A DNA stretch of 64,000 nt from assembly GCF_000698575.1 (NCBI RefSeq), contig NZ_JFHD01000001.1:310001-374000 (forward strand). Direction: 5' to 3'. The translations under genes and the position numbers were made by a program. The notes below the pieces were generated by a model. That model was given only the letters and a program-made list of their open reading frames with translations. It ran no database searches and had not been told where the DNA came from. The stretch is from Caballeronia zhejiangensis. GTDB lineage: Bacteria; Pseudomonadota; Gammaproteobacteria; Burkholderiales; Burkholderiaceae. This document shows, in pieces, positions 24,855-33,515 of the stretch (its first letter is position 1; each line of letters begins with the position of its first letter).

Positions 24855-25890
24855 CTTGTGAAGTTCCTTTGAGTGAGCCGATGTTCAATGTTCCTGCGCG
24901 GCTATCTTCAGGCGCGTTATCGCTGGCGGAAGAAGTCGCGGCATCCGGGTTGCGGTCGGGAAGTTCGTCGAGCAGATCGTTGGACGGCACGAAGAACAGG
25001 CCGCCCGTCACCGCGCGGCTGTAATCGAGCAGGCGGTCGTAATTGCCCGGCGGCCTGCCGACGAACATGTTCTCGAGCATCTGTTCGATCGGCGCGGGCG
25101 TGCGCGCATAGCCGATGAAATACGTGCCGAACTCCTTCGCTCCCGGACGTCCGAACGCCATGTTATGCCGAAGGATCTTCACTTCCTTGCCGTTCTCTTC
25201 GATCGTCGTGAGCGAGCTATGCGAGCACGACGGCTTGATCGAATCGTCCAGTTCGACATCGGATAACTTTTCACGTCCGATGATCAGTTCCTGTTGCTCG
25301 ACGGTGAGGCCATTCCACGCATCCAGGTTATGCAGATACTTCTGCACGATCACATAACTGCCGCCGGCGAAATCGGGATCTTCTTCATCGATGATCGTGT
25401 AATGCGCGGCGCTCTTTCCTGTCGGGTTCTCGGTACCATCGACGAAGCCCACCATGTCGCGCAGATCGAAGTAGCGAAAGCCATGCACTTCATCGACGAC
25501 CGTCACTGCATCGCCGAGCTTGTTGAGCATCTGCGCGGCGAGCTCGAAACAAAGGTCCATGTGATCCGCGCGGATATGCATGAGGATGTCGCCGGGCGTC
25601 GCGATCGCGCGGCGCTCGCCCGAGCCGAACTCGCGAAACGGATGCAGCGACGCGGGGCGCGGCGCGCCGAAGAGCATGTCCCACGCATCGGCGCTGAAGC
25701 CGCATACGCAGGACAAATTCGCGGTCGGCGCGCGCGTGCCGACCGCGCGGACCAGCGCCGCGATGTCGCCGCACCATGAGCGCACGACATCGGCCTTGCC
25801 TTCGCCGCGCGCCACGGTGGCGACGATGAAGATCGCGCTTCGGGAAATAGGATCACAGACGGCTTGTGGTTCGGGTGTGTTGTTTGGCAT
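24847..25890 (-). CDS. DyP-type haem peroxidase with encapsulin cargo-loading peptide
   Basis: A 347-residue dye-decolorising peroxidase. ATG 25890 is preferred to a TTG four codons upstream. The distal motif GFVDGTENP (148-156, catalytic Asp151), proximal His224 and distal Arg241/Asn243 keep the spacing of B-type DyPs. A linker rich in Asp, Ala and Ser (about 311-332) leads to a C-terminal tag TLNIGSLKG (334-342), which fits the known encapsulin-targeting consensus LxIGSLxG. The enzyme uses peroxide to oxidise bulky or small organic substrates inside the shell encoded immediately downstream. Confidence 0.96.
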   Translation of the reverse strand: MPNNTPEPQAVCDPISRSAIFIVATVARGEGKADVVRSWCGDIAALVRAVGTRAPTANLSCVCGFSADAWDMLFGAPRPASLHPFREFGSGERRAIATPGDILMHIRADHMDLCFELAAQMLNKLGDAVTVVDEVHGFRYFDLRDMVGFVDGTENPTGKSAAHYTIIDEEDPDFAGGSYVIVQKYLHNLDAWNGLTVEQQELIIGREKLSDVELDDSIKPSCSHSSLTTIEENGKEVKILRHNMAFGRPGAKEFGTYFIGYARTPAPIEQMLENMFVGRPPGNYDRLLDYSRAVTGGLFFVPSNDLLDELPDRNPDAATSSASDNAPEDSRAGTLNIGSLKGTSQDE

Positions 25891-26059
25891 CTGAAAATAC
25901 AACCTGAAGTTTCATCGGATCATAAGCTGGCGTATCACTGCTGCGAACCGACGATACACCAAGTTCATGTGATCAATACCCGAAATCGCACGGTTATGTA
26001 ACATCACGGAGCGCCAAACTTCGTGATCCAATCATCTTCATCGACCGACAGGAGCGACT

Positions 26060-26776
26060 GTGAAACTGACTGACTTCGATACGCTGACCTTCGACTGCTA
26101 CGGCACGCTGATCGACTGGGAAACCGGTATCTTCGAAGCGCTGCGTCCGCTGCTGGATCGCGTTCAGCCCGCGCTGACTCGCGATCAGGTGCTCGAGGCC
26201 CATGCGCGTCACGAGTCGTCGCAACAGAAGTACACGCCGGGCAAGCGCTATCAGGAGTTACTGGCTATCGTGTACAAGCGGCTCGCGGAAGAGTGGGGCG
26301 TTTCTTTCACTCAGGAAGATTGCATGGTCTATGGCCGCTCGATTCGCGACTGGCCCGCATTCCCCGATTCCGCCGATGCCCTTCGATATCTGAAGCAGCA
26401 TTACAAGCTCGTGATTCTGTCGAATGTCGACAATGAGAGCTTTGCCCATAGCAATGCAAGGCTACAGGTGGAGTTCGACGCAATCATTACGGCGGAAGAT
26501 ATCGGATCTTATAAGCCTTCGCCGCGCAATTTCGAATACATGCTGGAAAAGCTGGGCGAGCGCGGAATCCGCAAGGAAAAGATCCTGCATACGGCCGAAA
26601 GCCTTTTCCACGATCACAAGCCTGCGAATGGTTTTGGCCTTGCATCGTGCTGGATTTATCGCCGTCATTCGCAGCCCGGCTTCGGCGCGACGATGGACCC
26701 GGGCGTTCAGCCGAAGATCGACTTCCGCTTCAACAGCATGGCCGATCTGGTCGAAGCCCATCAGAATTCGCTTTAG
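26060..26776 (+). CDS. Haloacid dehalogenase-like hydrolase (type II, HAD superfamily)
   Basis: A 238-residue HAD protein: nucleophile Asp12 in TFDCYGTLIDWE, motif II in VILSNVDNES, and the motif III lysine in EDIGSYKPSPRNF. The cap domain and length match the (S)-2-haloacid dehalogenase (type II) group, but many such proteins act on phosphate esters, so dehalogenation is not proven. It is divergent from the DyP/encapsulin operon (169-bp gap) and overlaps the 3' end of the NUDIX gene by 4 bp. Confidence 0.87.
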   Translation: MKLTDFDTLTFDCYGTLIDWETGIFEALRPLLDRVQPALTRDQVLEAHARHESSQQKYTPGKRYQELLAIVYKRLAEEWGVSFTQEDCMVYGRSIRDWPAFPDSADALRYLKQHYKLVILSNVDNESFAHSNARLQVEFDAIITAEDIGSYKPSPRNFEYMLEKLGERGIRKEKILHTAESLFHDHKPANGFGLASCWIYRRHSQPGFGATMDPGVQPKIDFRFNSMADLVEAHQNSL

Positions 26777-27390
26777 TCGAAGTCGACTTCGCCGCCGCGT
26801 CGCAGCGCGTCCAGACGCCGGATCTGCGCGGGCATGATGCGGCCCAGCGACAGCGGCGGAAGGTCGTCGAGACTGAAGAACTCGACGGCATCGGTTTCCA
26901 CGCCGATCACATTGCCGGTTCCCACGATCTCGCCGAGAAAGACGAGCTTCCAGATGTGAAAGACCGACGGCGGATGCGGGTGCTTCGCCGTATCCCACGC
27001 GGCCAGCAGCCGCACGATGTCGACCGTATAGCCGCTTTCCTCACGCACTTCCTTCGCGGCATTCTCCGCAGGCGACAGGCCGACATCCGCCCAGCCGCCG
27101 GGAAGCGACCACAATCCATCGGCTGCTTCGCGCACGAGCAGGATGTACCCGGACTCGTTGAACACGGCGCATCTGACGTCGAGCTTCGGGTTCGCATAAC
27201 CCGACTCGAATGCGAAAAGCTCCGCCACTTCGCCCGCTTTCATCGATGCGATCTCGGCAAGCTGTTCATGCGCGATCGTCGCTATTTCTTCGTAGCGTTC
27301 CTTGTCGAATGCGCCGTTCGTATAGTGCAGTCCCGTTTGTGCGAGGGCCAACAGGCGTCGCGCTTGTTCGAGTCGTCGATTCGAGGACAT
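26773..27390 (-). CDS. NUDIX hydrolase (NUDIX_N-containing, ADP-ribose/nucleoside-diphosphate type)
   Basis: Start ATG 27390 gives a 205-residue protein and follows an AGGA site 6 nt upstream; longer ORF starts run into non-coding sequence. An N-terminal helical domain (LLALAQTGLHYTNGAFDKER) is the NUDIX_N module. The NUDIX box reads GGWADVGLSPAENAAKEVREESG, with the catalytic Glu pair in REESG intact. It hydrolyses a nucleoside-diphosphate-linked substrate such as ADP-ribose or NADH; the exact one is unknown. It converges on the haloacid dehalogenase gene. Confidence 0.85.
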   Translation of the reverse strand: MSSNRRLEQARRLLALAQTGLHYTNGAFDKERYEEIATIAHEQLAEIASMKAGEVAELFAFESGYANPKLDVRCAVFNESGYILLVREAADGLWSLPGGWADVGLSPAENAAKEVREESGYTVDIVRLLAAWDTAKHPHPPSVFHIWKLVFLGEIVGTGNVIGVETDAVEFFSLDDLPPLSLGRIMPAQIRRLDALRRGGEVDFD

Positions 27391-27762
27391 GTTCATTCCT
27401 GCGTTTCCATGTATGACTGTGTGGTCGTGAGCAGCGGGTGCTCTAAGGTTCGAAAGAGCGGTGAGTTTTGCTTGCGCCTCGTCGCAAAATCGATGCATGC
27501 GACGCTTTACCGCAAGCATCTTGCGCCGGACCGTTTTCTGCATTGCGGCGCAGGGAGGCGGCCGCCTGCCGCGGCGAGAGTCAAGCTGGACTGACGGTTT
27601 CCTATGGTTTCTCATCGATTCGACGATATCGCTAGCGTTTCATTTTTTCGTCGTCAAGGCGGCAAGATTACTTATACTCGGATCTATGCTCTGGCCCATT
27701 ACGGTCGGCATAATGTCATCTATCAAAATGACAATCGTAATTCGATCCGTAGCCGCAAAGAT
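27391..27762. promoter_or_regulatory. Divergent intergenic region (372 bp) between NUDIX and TetR genes, with a small dyad
   Basis: The region holds promoters in both directions. A small inverted repeat, gtcat (27715-27719), 8-bp spacer, atgac (27728-27732), lies 31 bp before the TetR start and is AT-rich around it, fitting an autoregulatory TetR site. No other structure or coding sequence is seen. An in-frame extension of the TetR gene to 27604 exists but has no ribosome-binding site. Confidence 0.35.
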
Positions 27763-28398
27763 ATGAGCGAACAACGAACAAAACGAGACCCCGAGGGGAC
27801 GCGGCGGCGCATTCTGGAGGCCGCCACGGAGCAATTCACGAAGTTCGGCCTCGCGGGCGCGAGAGTCGACGCCATCGCCACGGCCGCGGGCACGAACGAG
27901 CGCATGCTCTACTACTACTTCGCGAGCAAGGAAGGGCTCTACGTCGCCGTGCTCGAAGCGATGTACATGCAGTTTTCGCAACGCGAGCAAGGCCTCAATC
28001 TGTCCGGCCTGCAACCAGCGGAAGCGGTCCGCGAACTGGCTCATTCGATCTGGACGCATCTTCGGGAAAACCCTCAGTGGCTGAGTCTCATCAACAACGA
28101 GAATCTGCACGAAGGCCGTTATCTGGAGCGTTCGAGCCATTTGCGCGAGACCATTTCGCCAGTGGTCGATCTGCTGCGCGCGACGCTCGAACGTGGCGCC
28201 GCCGCCGGACACTTTCGTCAGGGCGTCGATCCGCTCGATTTTTACGTGACGCTCGTCGGCATGGGCTATTACATCGTGTCGAACCGCTTCACCATCGACA
28301 TGTTCACCGGCCGCAATTACGCCGAGCCCGAACGTCAGCACGCGATCGCGGAGATGCATCTCGACATGTTGCTCACCTACCTGCGTCCAACCAACTGA
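27763..28398 (+). CDS. TetR-family transcriptional regulator (RutR/AcrR-like)
   Basis: A 211-residue regulator starting at ATG 27763 (MSEQRTKRDPEGTRRRILEA). The HTH is VDAIATAAGTNERMLYYYFASKEGLY. A C-terminal TetR_C domain follows (residues 90-205), with HSIWTHLRENPQWLSLINNEN typical of the RutR-like subgroup. Its targets are unknown; the divergent NUDIX gene is 372 bp away and the aspartate ammonia-lyase gene is 197 bp downstream on the same strand. Autoregulation is likely from the dyad upstream. Confidence 0.86.
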   Translation: MSEQRTKRDPEGTRRRILEAATEQFTKFGLAGARVDAIATAAGTNERMLYYYFASKEGLYVAVLEAMYMQFSQREQGLNLSGLQPAEAVRELAHSIWTHLRENPQWLSLINNENLHEGRYLERSSHLRETISPVVDLLRATLERGAAAGHFRQGVDPLDFYVTLVGMGYYIVSNRFTIDMFTGRNYAEPERQHAIAEMHLDMLLTYLRPTN

Positions 28399-28595
28399 CC
28401 AACGCGGGTCTGGACGTCATGCAAAAGTTGCATAGCCGTATGCGACAGTAGCATTCACGTTTTTTCTGCCTTCCCTAAGATTCCAACCTGACACAAGAAA
28501 GCGGCGCATCGACTTCGATGCGCCTGCCATTCCCGAGCGCGCGCGCCGGTTATGACCGATCGTTCGTGCGTCATCCCAAGTCAGGACGGAAATTC

Positions 28596-30014
28596 ATGCT
28601 CGCGCCCATCGAACGTATCGAACACGATCTGCTCGGCGATCTCGCCGTGCCCGCCAACGCGTACTACGGCGTGCACACGCTGCGCGCGCTGCAGAACTTT
28701 CCGATCACCGGCATCGCCATTTCCGCTTACCCGAATCTCGTCGATGCACTGGCGAGCGTGAAGGAGGCGGCCGCGCTCGCCAACCACGAACTCGGCGTGC
28801 TGAGCGAAGTGAAAATGCAGGCCATCGTGCACGCATGCAGGCAAGTGCGCTCGGGCACGGCGCACGAGCATTTCGTCGTCGATGTGATTCAGGGCGGCGC
28901 GGGCACGTCGACGAACATGAACGCGAACGAAGTCATCGCCAATCTCGCGCTCGAACATCTCGGGCATCGACGCGGCGAATACGGCGTGTTGCACCCGAAC
29001 GAGGACGTGAACCTCGGCCAGAGCACCAACGACGTCTATCCGACCGCACTGAAGATCGCCACGTACGCGGGCATCATGCAACTGATCGAAGCGATGGGCG
29101 TGCTGCGCGCATCGTTCGAACGCAAGGCGCTCGAGTTCCGCGACGATCTGAAAATGGGCCGCACGCAGCTTCAGGACGCGGTGCCGATGACGCTCGGCCA
29201 GGAGTTCAGCACCTTCGCCGTGATGCTCGGCGAGGACGAAGCGCGCTTGAAGGAAGCGGCGAAACTGATCTGCGAAATCAATCTCGGCGCCACCGCGATC
29301 GGCACGGGCATCAACACGCATCCGCGCTACGCGCAGCTCGCGTGCAGGCATTTGAGCGACGTGACCGGCATCGCGCTGACGACATCGCCGAATCTCGTCG
29401 AAGCGACGCAGGATGTCGGCGCATTCGTGCAGCTTTCCGGTGTGCTGAAGCGCGTCGCGGTCAAGCTCTCGAAGACCTGCAACGATCTTCGTCTGCTGTC
29501 GAGCGGACCGCGCGCGGGACTCGGCGAAATCAACCTGCCGCCGGTGCAGGCCGGGTCGAGCATCATGCCGGGCAAGGTGAATCCGGTGATTCCGGAAGTT
29601 GTCAATCAGATCGCGTTCGAAGTCATCGGCAACGATGTGACCGTGAGCTTCGCCGCCGAGGCGGGCCAGCTTCAGCTCAATGCGTTCGAGCCGATCATCG
29701 CGCACAGTCTCTTCAAGAGCATCGCGCATTTGCGCGCGGGATGCCTCACGCTCGCGTCGAAATGCGTCGACGGCATCAGCGCGAATCGCGACCGCTTGCG
29801 CGCGATCCTCGAAAGCTCGATCGGCATCGTGACGGCGCTCAATCCGTATATCGGCTACACGCATTCGACGGAAGTCGCGAAGGAAGCGCTCGTGTCCGGC
29901 AAGAGCGTGGCGCAGATCGTCATCGAAAAAGGGCTGTTGAGCCCGTTGCAACTCGACGAAATCCTGCAGCCCGCGATGCTGACGCAGCCGCGCGGCATCG
30001 CGTCGGCGGCTTGA
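28596..30014 (+). CDS. aspA: Aspartate ammonia-lyase
   Basis: A 472-residue lyase. ATG 28596 is chosen for its ribosome-binding site (AGGACGGAAATTC) and because MLAPIERIEHDLLGDLAVPA is the family start; a longer reading frame adds 26 unrelated residues. It has the superfamily signature GSSIMPGKVNPV with the catalytic Ser loop, GAGTSTNMNANEV and GRTQLQDAVPMTLGQEF. It converts L-aspartate reversibly to fumarate and ammonia. The substrate motifs favour aspartase over fumarase C, but the two families are close. Confidence 0.9.
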   Translation: MLAPIERIEHDLLGDLAVPANAYYGVHTLRALQNFPITGIAISAYPNLVDALASVKEAAALANHELGVLSEVKMQAIVHACRQVRSGTAHEHFVVDVIQGGAGTSTNMNANEVIANLALEHLGHRRGEYGVLHPNEDVNLGQSTNDVYPTALKIATYAGIMQLIEAMGVLRASFERKALEFRDDLKMGRTQLQDAVPMTLGQEFSTFAVMLGEDEARLKEAAKLICEINLGATAIGTGINTHPRYAQLACRHLSDVTGIALTTSPNLVEATQDVGAFVQLSGVLKRVAVKLSKTCNDLRLLSSGPRAGLGEINLPPVQAGSSIMPGKVNPVIPEVVNQIAFEVIGNDVTVSFAAEAGQLQLNAFEPIIAHSLFKSIAHLRAGCLTLASKCVDGISANRDRLRAILESSIGIVTALNPYIGYTHSTEVAKEALVSGKSVAQIVIEKGLLSPLQLDEILQPAMLTQPRGIASAA

Positions 30015-30080
30015 GAAGCCGTTTCGCGCCAGCCGGAGTAGACTGTTTTGGCGGTGTGCCTGCCGCGAAAGGAGGTTGCG

Positions 30081-30245
30081 ATGAGATTCGCCGATATGTT
30101 CAAGCGCCCGAAACGCGGCGCGACGGCTGCTCCCGGGGACGCGGAGCCTCACCACGAGGAACACGCGAAATCGGTGCAGAAAGAGGCGCGCAAGCTGTGG
30201 GACGTCATTGGCCGAAATCGCCATAAGAGCGCGAAGTGGCACTAG
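30081..30245 (+). CDS. Small basic hypothetical protein (54 aa)
   Basis: This short ORF has a near-ideal ribosome-binding site (AAAGGAGG, 5 nt before the ATG at 30081), which makes expression credible. The product is basic and highly charged (MRFADMFKRPKRGATAAPGD; later KSVQKEARKLWDVIGRNRHK), with no signal peptide and a likely C-terminal helix. It lies 66 bp after aspA and ends 16 bp before a strong hairpin. No family recognised. Confidence 0.6.
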   Translation: MRFADMFKRPKRGATAAPGDAEPHHEEHAKSVQKEARKLWDVIGRNRHKSAKWH

Positions 30246-30261
30246 CGAAGTGGCGTAGGAA

Positions 30262-30292
30262 GCGGGCCCGGGAACGAAAGTCCCGGGCCCGC
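30262..30292. terminator. Strong hairpin between convergent genes
   Basis: A perfect 12-bp stem (gcgggcccggga / tcccgggcccgc) with a 7-nt loop (acgaaag) lies between the small plus-strand gene and the stop of the convergent DUF2235 gene. It is followed on the plus side by aacgtttt, a weak T-tract. It probably ends transcription in both directions. Confidence 0.78.
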
Positions 30293-30299
30293 AACGTTT

Positions 30300-31496
30300 T
30301 CAGGTCGTGATCCAGTTGGTGTGCGCCGGGAAGAGCGTGCCGAGCACGGCGGGCGAGTACGTGTTGGGAACCGGCACCGGCTTGCCCGCCACCATCACGA
30401 GGCCCAAACGCTGCGCGACCGACACATGCGCGCCAATGTCCTGCGGAAACGCGAACGGGCCGCGCGGCCCGAATGGACGCAGCGAGAAGGGCGGCTCCGT
30501 CCACGGCGAATGCGACTTGCCGAGAAAATCCGGCTGCAGGGACCAGGGCGGCGTCTTCAGACGCATGCCGATGGCCGGATCGGCGAGGCGCTTCAGCATC
30601 CATTCGCAGGCGATATCCGAAAGCCCCGATTCGGCATTCGGATAACCGCCGCCGACATCCGCGTGAGCGCCCGCGAACAGCACCTGCGTGATGCCCTCGC
30701 GTGAATCCCACAGCGTCGGCGTGAAATCGCCGCGCTGCTCGTCGAGACTGATCGCGTGAATGCCGAACTTGACCTTCGGGCTGAGCGCGGTATCGGCGAA
30801 GCGGAACAGATCGACCGTCGAATCCTTGCTGTCGAGATAAATCGGAATGCCGAGCGCGCCGACCGTATCCCAGACGCCGATGGCGCGAATTTCATCGACG
30901 GGCAGCGTGTCATCCGGCTGCAGTCTCGCTAACGCGAGCTTCGGATCGAAATTGACGATCTTTTCGAGCAGCCCCCGCAGTCCGCCCGCGTTGCGCGCCG
31001 GCGGTCTCGCCTCGCGATACTTGCGCCACGCGAGTATGCCCATGCGATACGCGAGCGCCTTGTCGTTCACGTCGTAACGGCTCGTGTCGAGCACGCCGAC
31101 GCTCGCGATCATTCCGCCGAGCGCGCGCGCCGTGTACGCGCCGCGGCTGAAGCCCATCAGGATGATGCGGTCGCCCGGCCGGTAGTGACGCGATATGAAC
31201 GTATAGCCCCGCACGATGCGCGCGATGATGCCATCGCCGAATGCGCCGCCCACGAGTTTCGCGATGACGTTGCGCGAATCGCCGACGCCATGCAGATATT
31301 TCGCGACCTGTCCGTCCGGCCCCGGTTCGGCGATTTCCTGTTCGGAGGCGAGCAGCGTGGACGCGGGGTCCGGTTCGCCGGACAGCAGCATGAACGCCTT
31401 GAATACGTTCGTGGGATCCGGCGTGCCGTCGTTGTCGTGATCGGTGTCGGGACCGTTCCAGGTTCCATCCGCGCAGAAAATGATGTTCTTGCTCAT
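30300..31496 (-). CDS. DUF2235 alpha/beta hydrolase (Tle1-like lipase family)
   Basis: A 398-residue protein. Start ATG 31496 is set by AAGGAAGGTG upstream. The family start MSKNIIFCADGTWNGP and the nucleophile motif GFSRGAYTAR (Ser117) are diagnostic of DUF2235. A likely Asp lies in FAGAHADVGGGYP and a His in DIGAHVSVAQR, completing the triad. Many DUF2235 proteins are T6SS phospholipase effectors (Tle1), but others are housekeeping. No VgrG/PAAR adaptor or clear immunity gene is adjacent, so an effector role is only suggested by the T6SS locus 5 kb away. Confidence 0.85.
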   Translation of the reverse strand: MSKNIIFCADGTWNGPDTDHDNDGTPDPTNVFKAFMLLSGEPDPASTLLASEQEIAEPGPDGQVAKYLHGVGDSRNVIAKLVGGAFGDGIIARIVRGYTFISRHYRPGDRIILMGFSRGAYTARALGGMIASVGVLDTSRYDVNDKALAYRMGILAWRKYREARPPARNAGGLRGLLEKIVNFDPKLALARLQPDDTLPVDEIRAIGVWDTVGALGIPIYLDSKDSTVDLFRFADTALSPKVKFGIHAISLDEQRGDFTPTLWDSREGITQVLFAGAHADVGGGYPNAESGLSDIACEWMLKRLADPAIGMRLKTPPWSLQPDFLGKSHSPWTEPPFSLRPFGPRGPFAFPQDIGAHVSVAQRLGLVMVAGKPVPVPNTYSPAVLGTLFPAHTNWITT

Positions 31497-31691
31497 GATG
31501 CACCTTCCTTTCCATCGTGACGCCGCAAGCACTCGCTCAGTATGTCTTAGTGTCTCGGCGATCGATCGGCAAGCCGCACGTCTTCTGCGAACGACGCTTT
31601 GGCCGAAAGAGCCTAACCGAGATCGAATGGCGGCTTTACTTTTGCAAAAGGACGGGTTTATAAAGGAGCCATCCTTGAAAAAAACTCAATT

Positions 31692-32606
31692 ATGAAAGTC
31701 ACGCTCGACGAGCTTCAGACCTTCGCGACGGTCGTCGATACAGGCTCCATCACGGCGGCTGCGGAGCAACTGGATCAGACGGTTTCGGGCGCGAGCCGCA
31801 CGCTCGGCCGCCTCGAAGAGAAACTGCAGACGACGCTCCTGCGCAGGACCACGCGCCGCCTCGAACTGACGGAAGAGGGCAGGAGCTTCCTGCAGCATGC
31901 GCGCGAGATCATCGACGCGGTGGAGAGCGCCGAAGAGCAGGTCGCCGCGCGCCGCGACCGGCCGTCGGGCCTCTTGCGCGTCGATGCCGCGACGCCCTTC
32001 ATGCTGCATGTCATCGTGCCGCTCGTCGCGGGTTATCGCGAGCGCTATCCGCATGTGGAGCTGGAGCTGAACAGCAACGAAGGCGTGATCGATCTGCTGG
32101 AACGCCGCACCGATGTCGCGATCCGCATCGGCAAGCTGAAGGATTCGACGCTGCATAGCCGTCCGATCGGCAGCAGCCGCATTCGCGTGCTGGCGACGCC
32201 GCATTATCTGGAAACGCACGGGCATCCGAAGCGCGTCGACGAGCTCGCCAATCACGCGCTGCTCGGCTTCACGCAGCCGGAATCGCTCAACGTCTGGCCG
32301 CTCGCGGGGCGCGATGACGAGCCGTATCGCATCAAGCCGAGCATCGCTTCGTCGAGCGGCGAGACGCTGCGGCATCTCGCGCTGGAGAGTGCGGGCATCG
32401 TGTGCCTGTCGGACTTCATGACGCTGCGCGACCGGCGCGAAGGGCGGCTCGTGCAGATTCTCGCGCGTCATACGCAGGAAGTGCGGCAGCCGATCAGCGC
32501 CGTCTACTATCGCAACACGGCGATCTCCGCGCGCATCGCTTCGTTCGTCGACTATCTCGCGCAAGCCGTGAAGACCACGGAGTTCGCGCTGACCGGCAAT
32601 CGCTGA
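31692..32606 (+). CDS. LysR-family transcriptional regulator
   Basis: A 304-residue regulator with HTH at residues 1-60 (VVDTGSITAAAEQLDQTVSG, ASRTLGRLEEKLQTTLLRRT) and a C-terminal effector domain containing RTDVAIRIGKLKDSTLHSRPI. This pattern belongs to the DmlR/YafC-like LysR group. It is divergent from the DUF2235 gene (195-bp gap), its most likely target. Its stop lies 3 bp from the stop of the convergent sigma-like gene. A TATAAA box about 30 bp before the start, followed by AAAGGAG, may belong to its promoter and leader. Confidence 0.88.
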   Translation: MKVTLDELQTFATVVDTGSITAAAEQLDQTVSGASRTLGRLEEKLQTTLLRRTTRRLELTEEGRSFLQHAREIIDAVESAEEQVAARRDRPSGLLRVDAATPFMLHVIVPLVAGYRERYPHVELELNSNEGVIDLLERRTDVAIRIGKLKDSTLHSRPIGSSRIRVLATPHYLETHGHPKRVDELANHALLGFTQPESLNVWPLAGRDDEPYRIKPSIASSSGETLRHLALESAGIVCLSDFMTLRDRREGRLVQILARHTQEVRQPISAVYYRNTAISARIASFVDYLAQAVKTTEFALTGNR

Positions 32607-32609
32607 CAC

Positions 32610-33362
32610 TCAGCCCGCCGACTCGACCGCGAGCAGATTGAGCACGAGCAGAATCGCGGCCTGATTGTCGGCGCTGATCGCGATGCCGAGCGTGCCGCCG
32701 ATCCATCTGCCGATCTTCGTCGCGGCGAAATCCGCGCTTTGCGCCGACTTCTTGAGCGTCACGCCGAGCCTCACGGCCCGATAGTGGTACGAAGGGATGT
32801 GATGCCGCGTCGCGAGCGCGAACAGGCCGCCTTTGTCCTCCGAGCACCATCCGAGCGTGCCCGCGAGAACCAGTTGCTCGTACCGGTCCAGGCCGTCGAT
32901 GAACGCGCGCGCGAGACGCCGCACGCGCGCTTCGTCGAGGCCGTACTGCATCAGCACCGAGGCGACAGGATCGTCGGGCGCGTGCGCGTGCTCGTCTATC
33001 TGCGCGGCGACGCCGTCGAGTTCCATCGACACATCGCGCTGATTGCTCGCGCTGCGCAGACAATCGATCAGAAAGCGCCTGAAATACGTGCATACGGCGT
33101 AGCCGCTCGACGGCGCGCTGTGCTCGCTCGCGTGCGATTCGCCGTGGCCCGGTTCGAGCCGCAGCACTTTCGCGTAGATGAACTGCGCGACGAGTTCTTC
33201 CTTGTCCTCCTTGAGCGATTGCAGCTCGGGCGGATGATAGCCGCGCAACGCGCCTTTCACGAGGTTGTAGATCGAAACCATTTCGTCCTGCGACAGATGC
33301 GTGCGCCGGCGCCAAAGGTCGGTGAGCATCGAGGGCGCACCCGTCTCCTGGACGGGATTCAT
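32610..33362 (-). CDS. Sigma-70-like protein of unknown function (250 aa)
   Basis: ATG 33362 is preferred, with GGAG 9 nt upstream; a GTG five codons earlier is possible. The N-terminal half looks like a divergent sigma region 2 (EELVAQFIYAKVLRL, then CTYFRRFLIDCLRSASNQRD and SMELDG). The C-terminal half, RAFIDGLDRYEQLVLAGTLG and ALATRHHIPSYHYRAVRLGV, is arranged like region 4 with a possible HTH. Neither part is a clean match, so the call is by pattern only. It lies between a LysR regulator and the hybrid kinase beside the T6SS locus. A divergent or degenerate RNA polymerase-associated regulator is the best guess. Confidence 0.5.
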   Translation of the reverse strand: MNPVQETGAPSMLTDLWRRRTHLSQDEMVSIYNLVKGALRGYHPPELQSLKEDKEELVAQFIYAKVLRLEPGHGESHASEHSAPSSGYAVCTYFRRFLIDCLRSASNQRDVSMELDGVAAQIDEHAHAPDDPVASVLMQYGLDEARVRRLARAFIDGLDRYEQLVLAGTLGWCSEDKGGLFALATRHHIPSYHYRAVRLGVTLKKSAQSADFAATKIGRWIGGTLGIAISADNQAAILLVLNLLAVESAG

Positions 33363-33515
33363 TGTCAAGGTCTCCACGTTGTCAATCCCCTCAAAACGGT
33401 GGCAACGTGATGAGTATGGTTTTCTCCTATTAAACGACCAATATGAAGTTAGTCATATCCGTCGACTAGAACTTTCGGGTAAACCGGGCGGATCAACGCA
33501 GCAAGGGGATGACAG

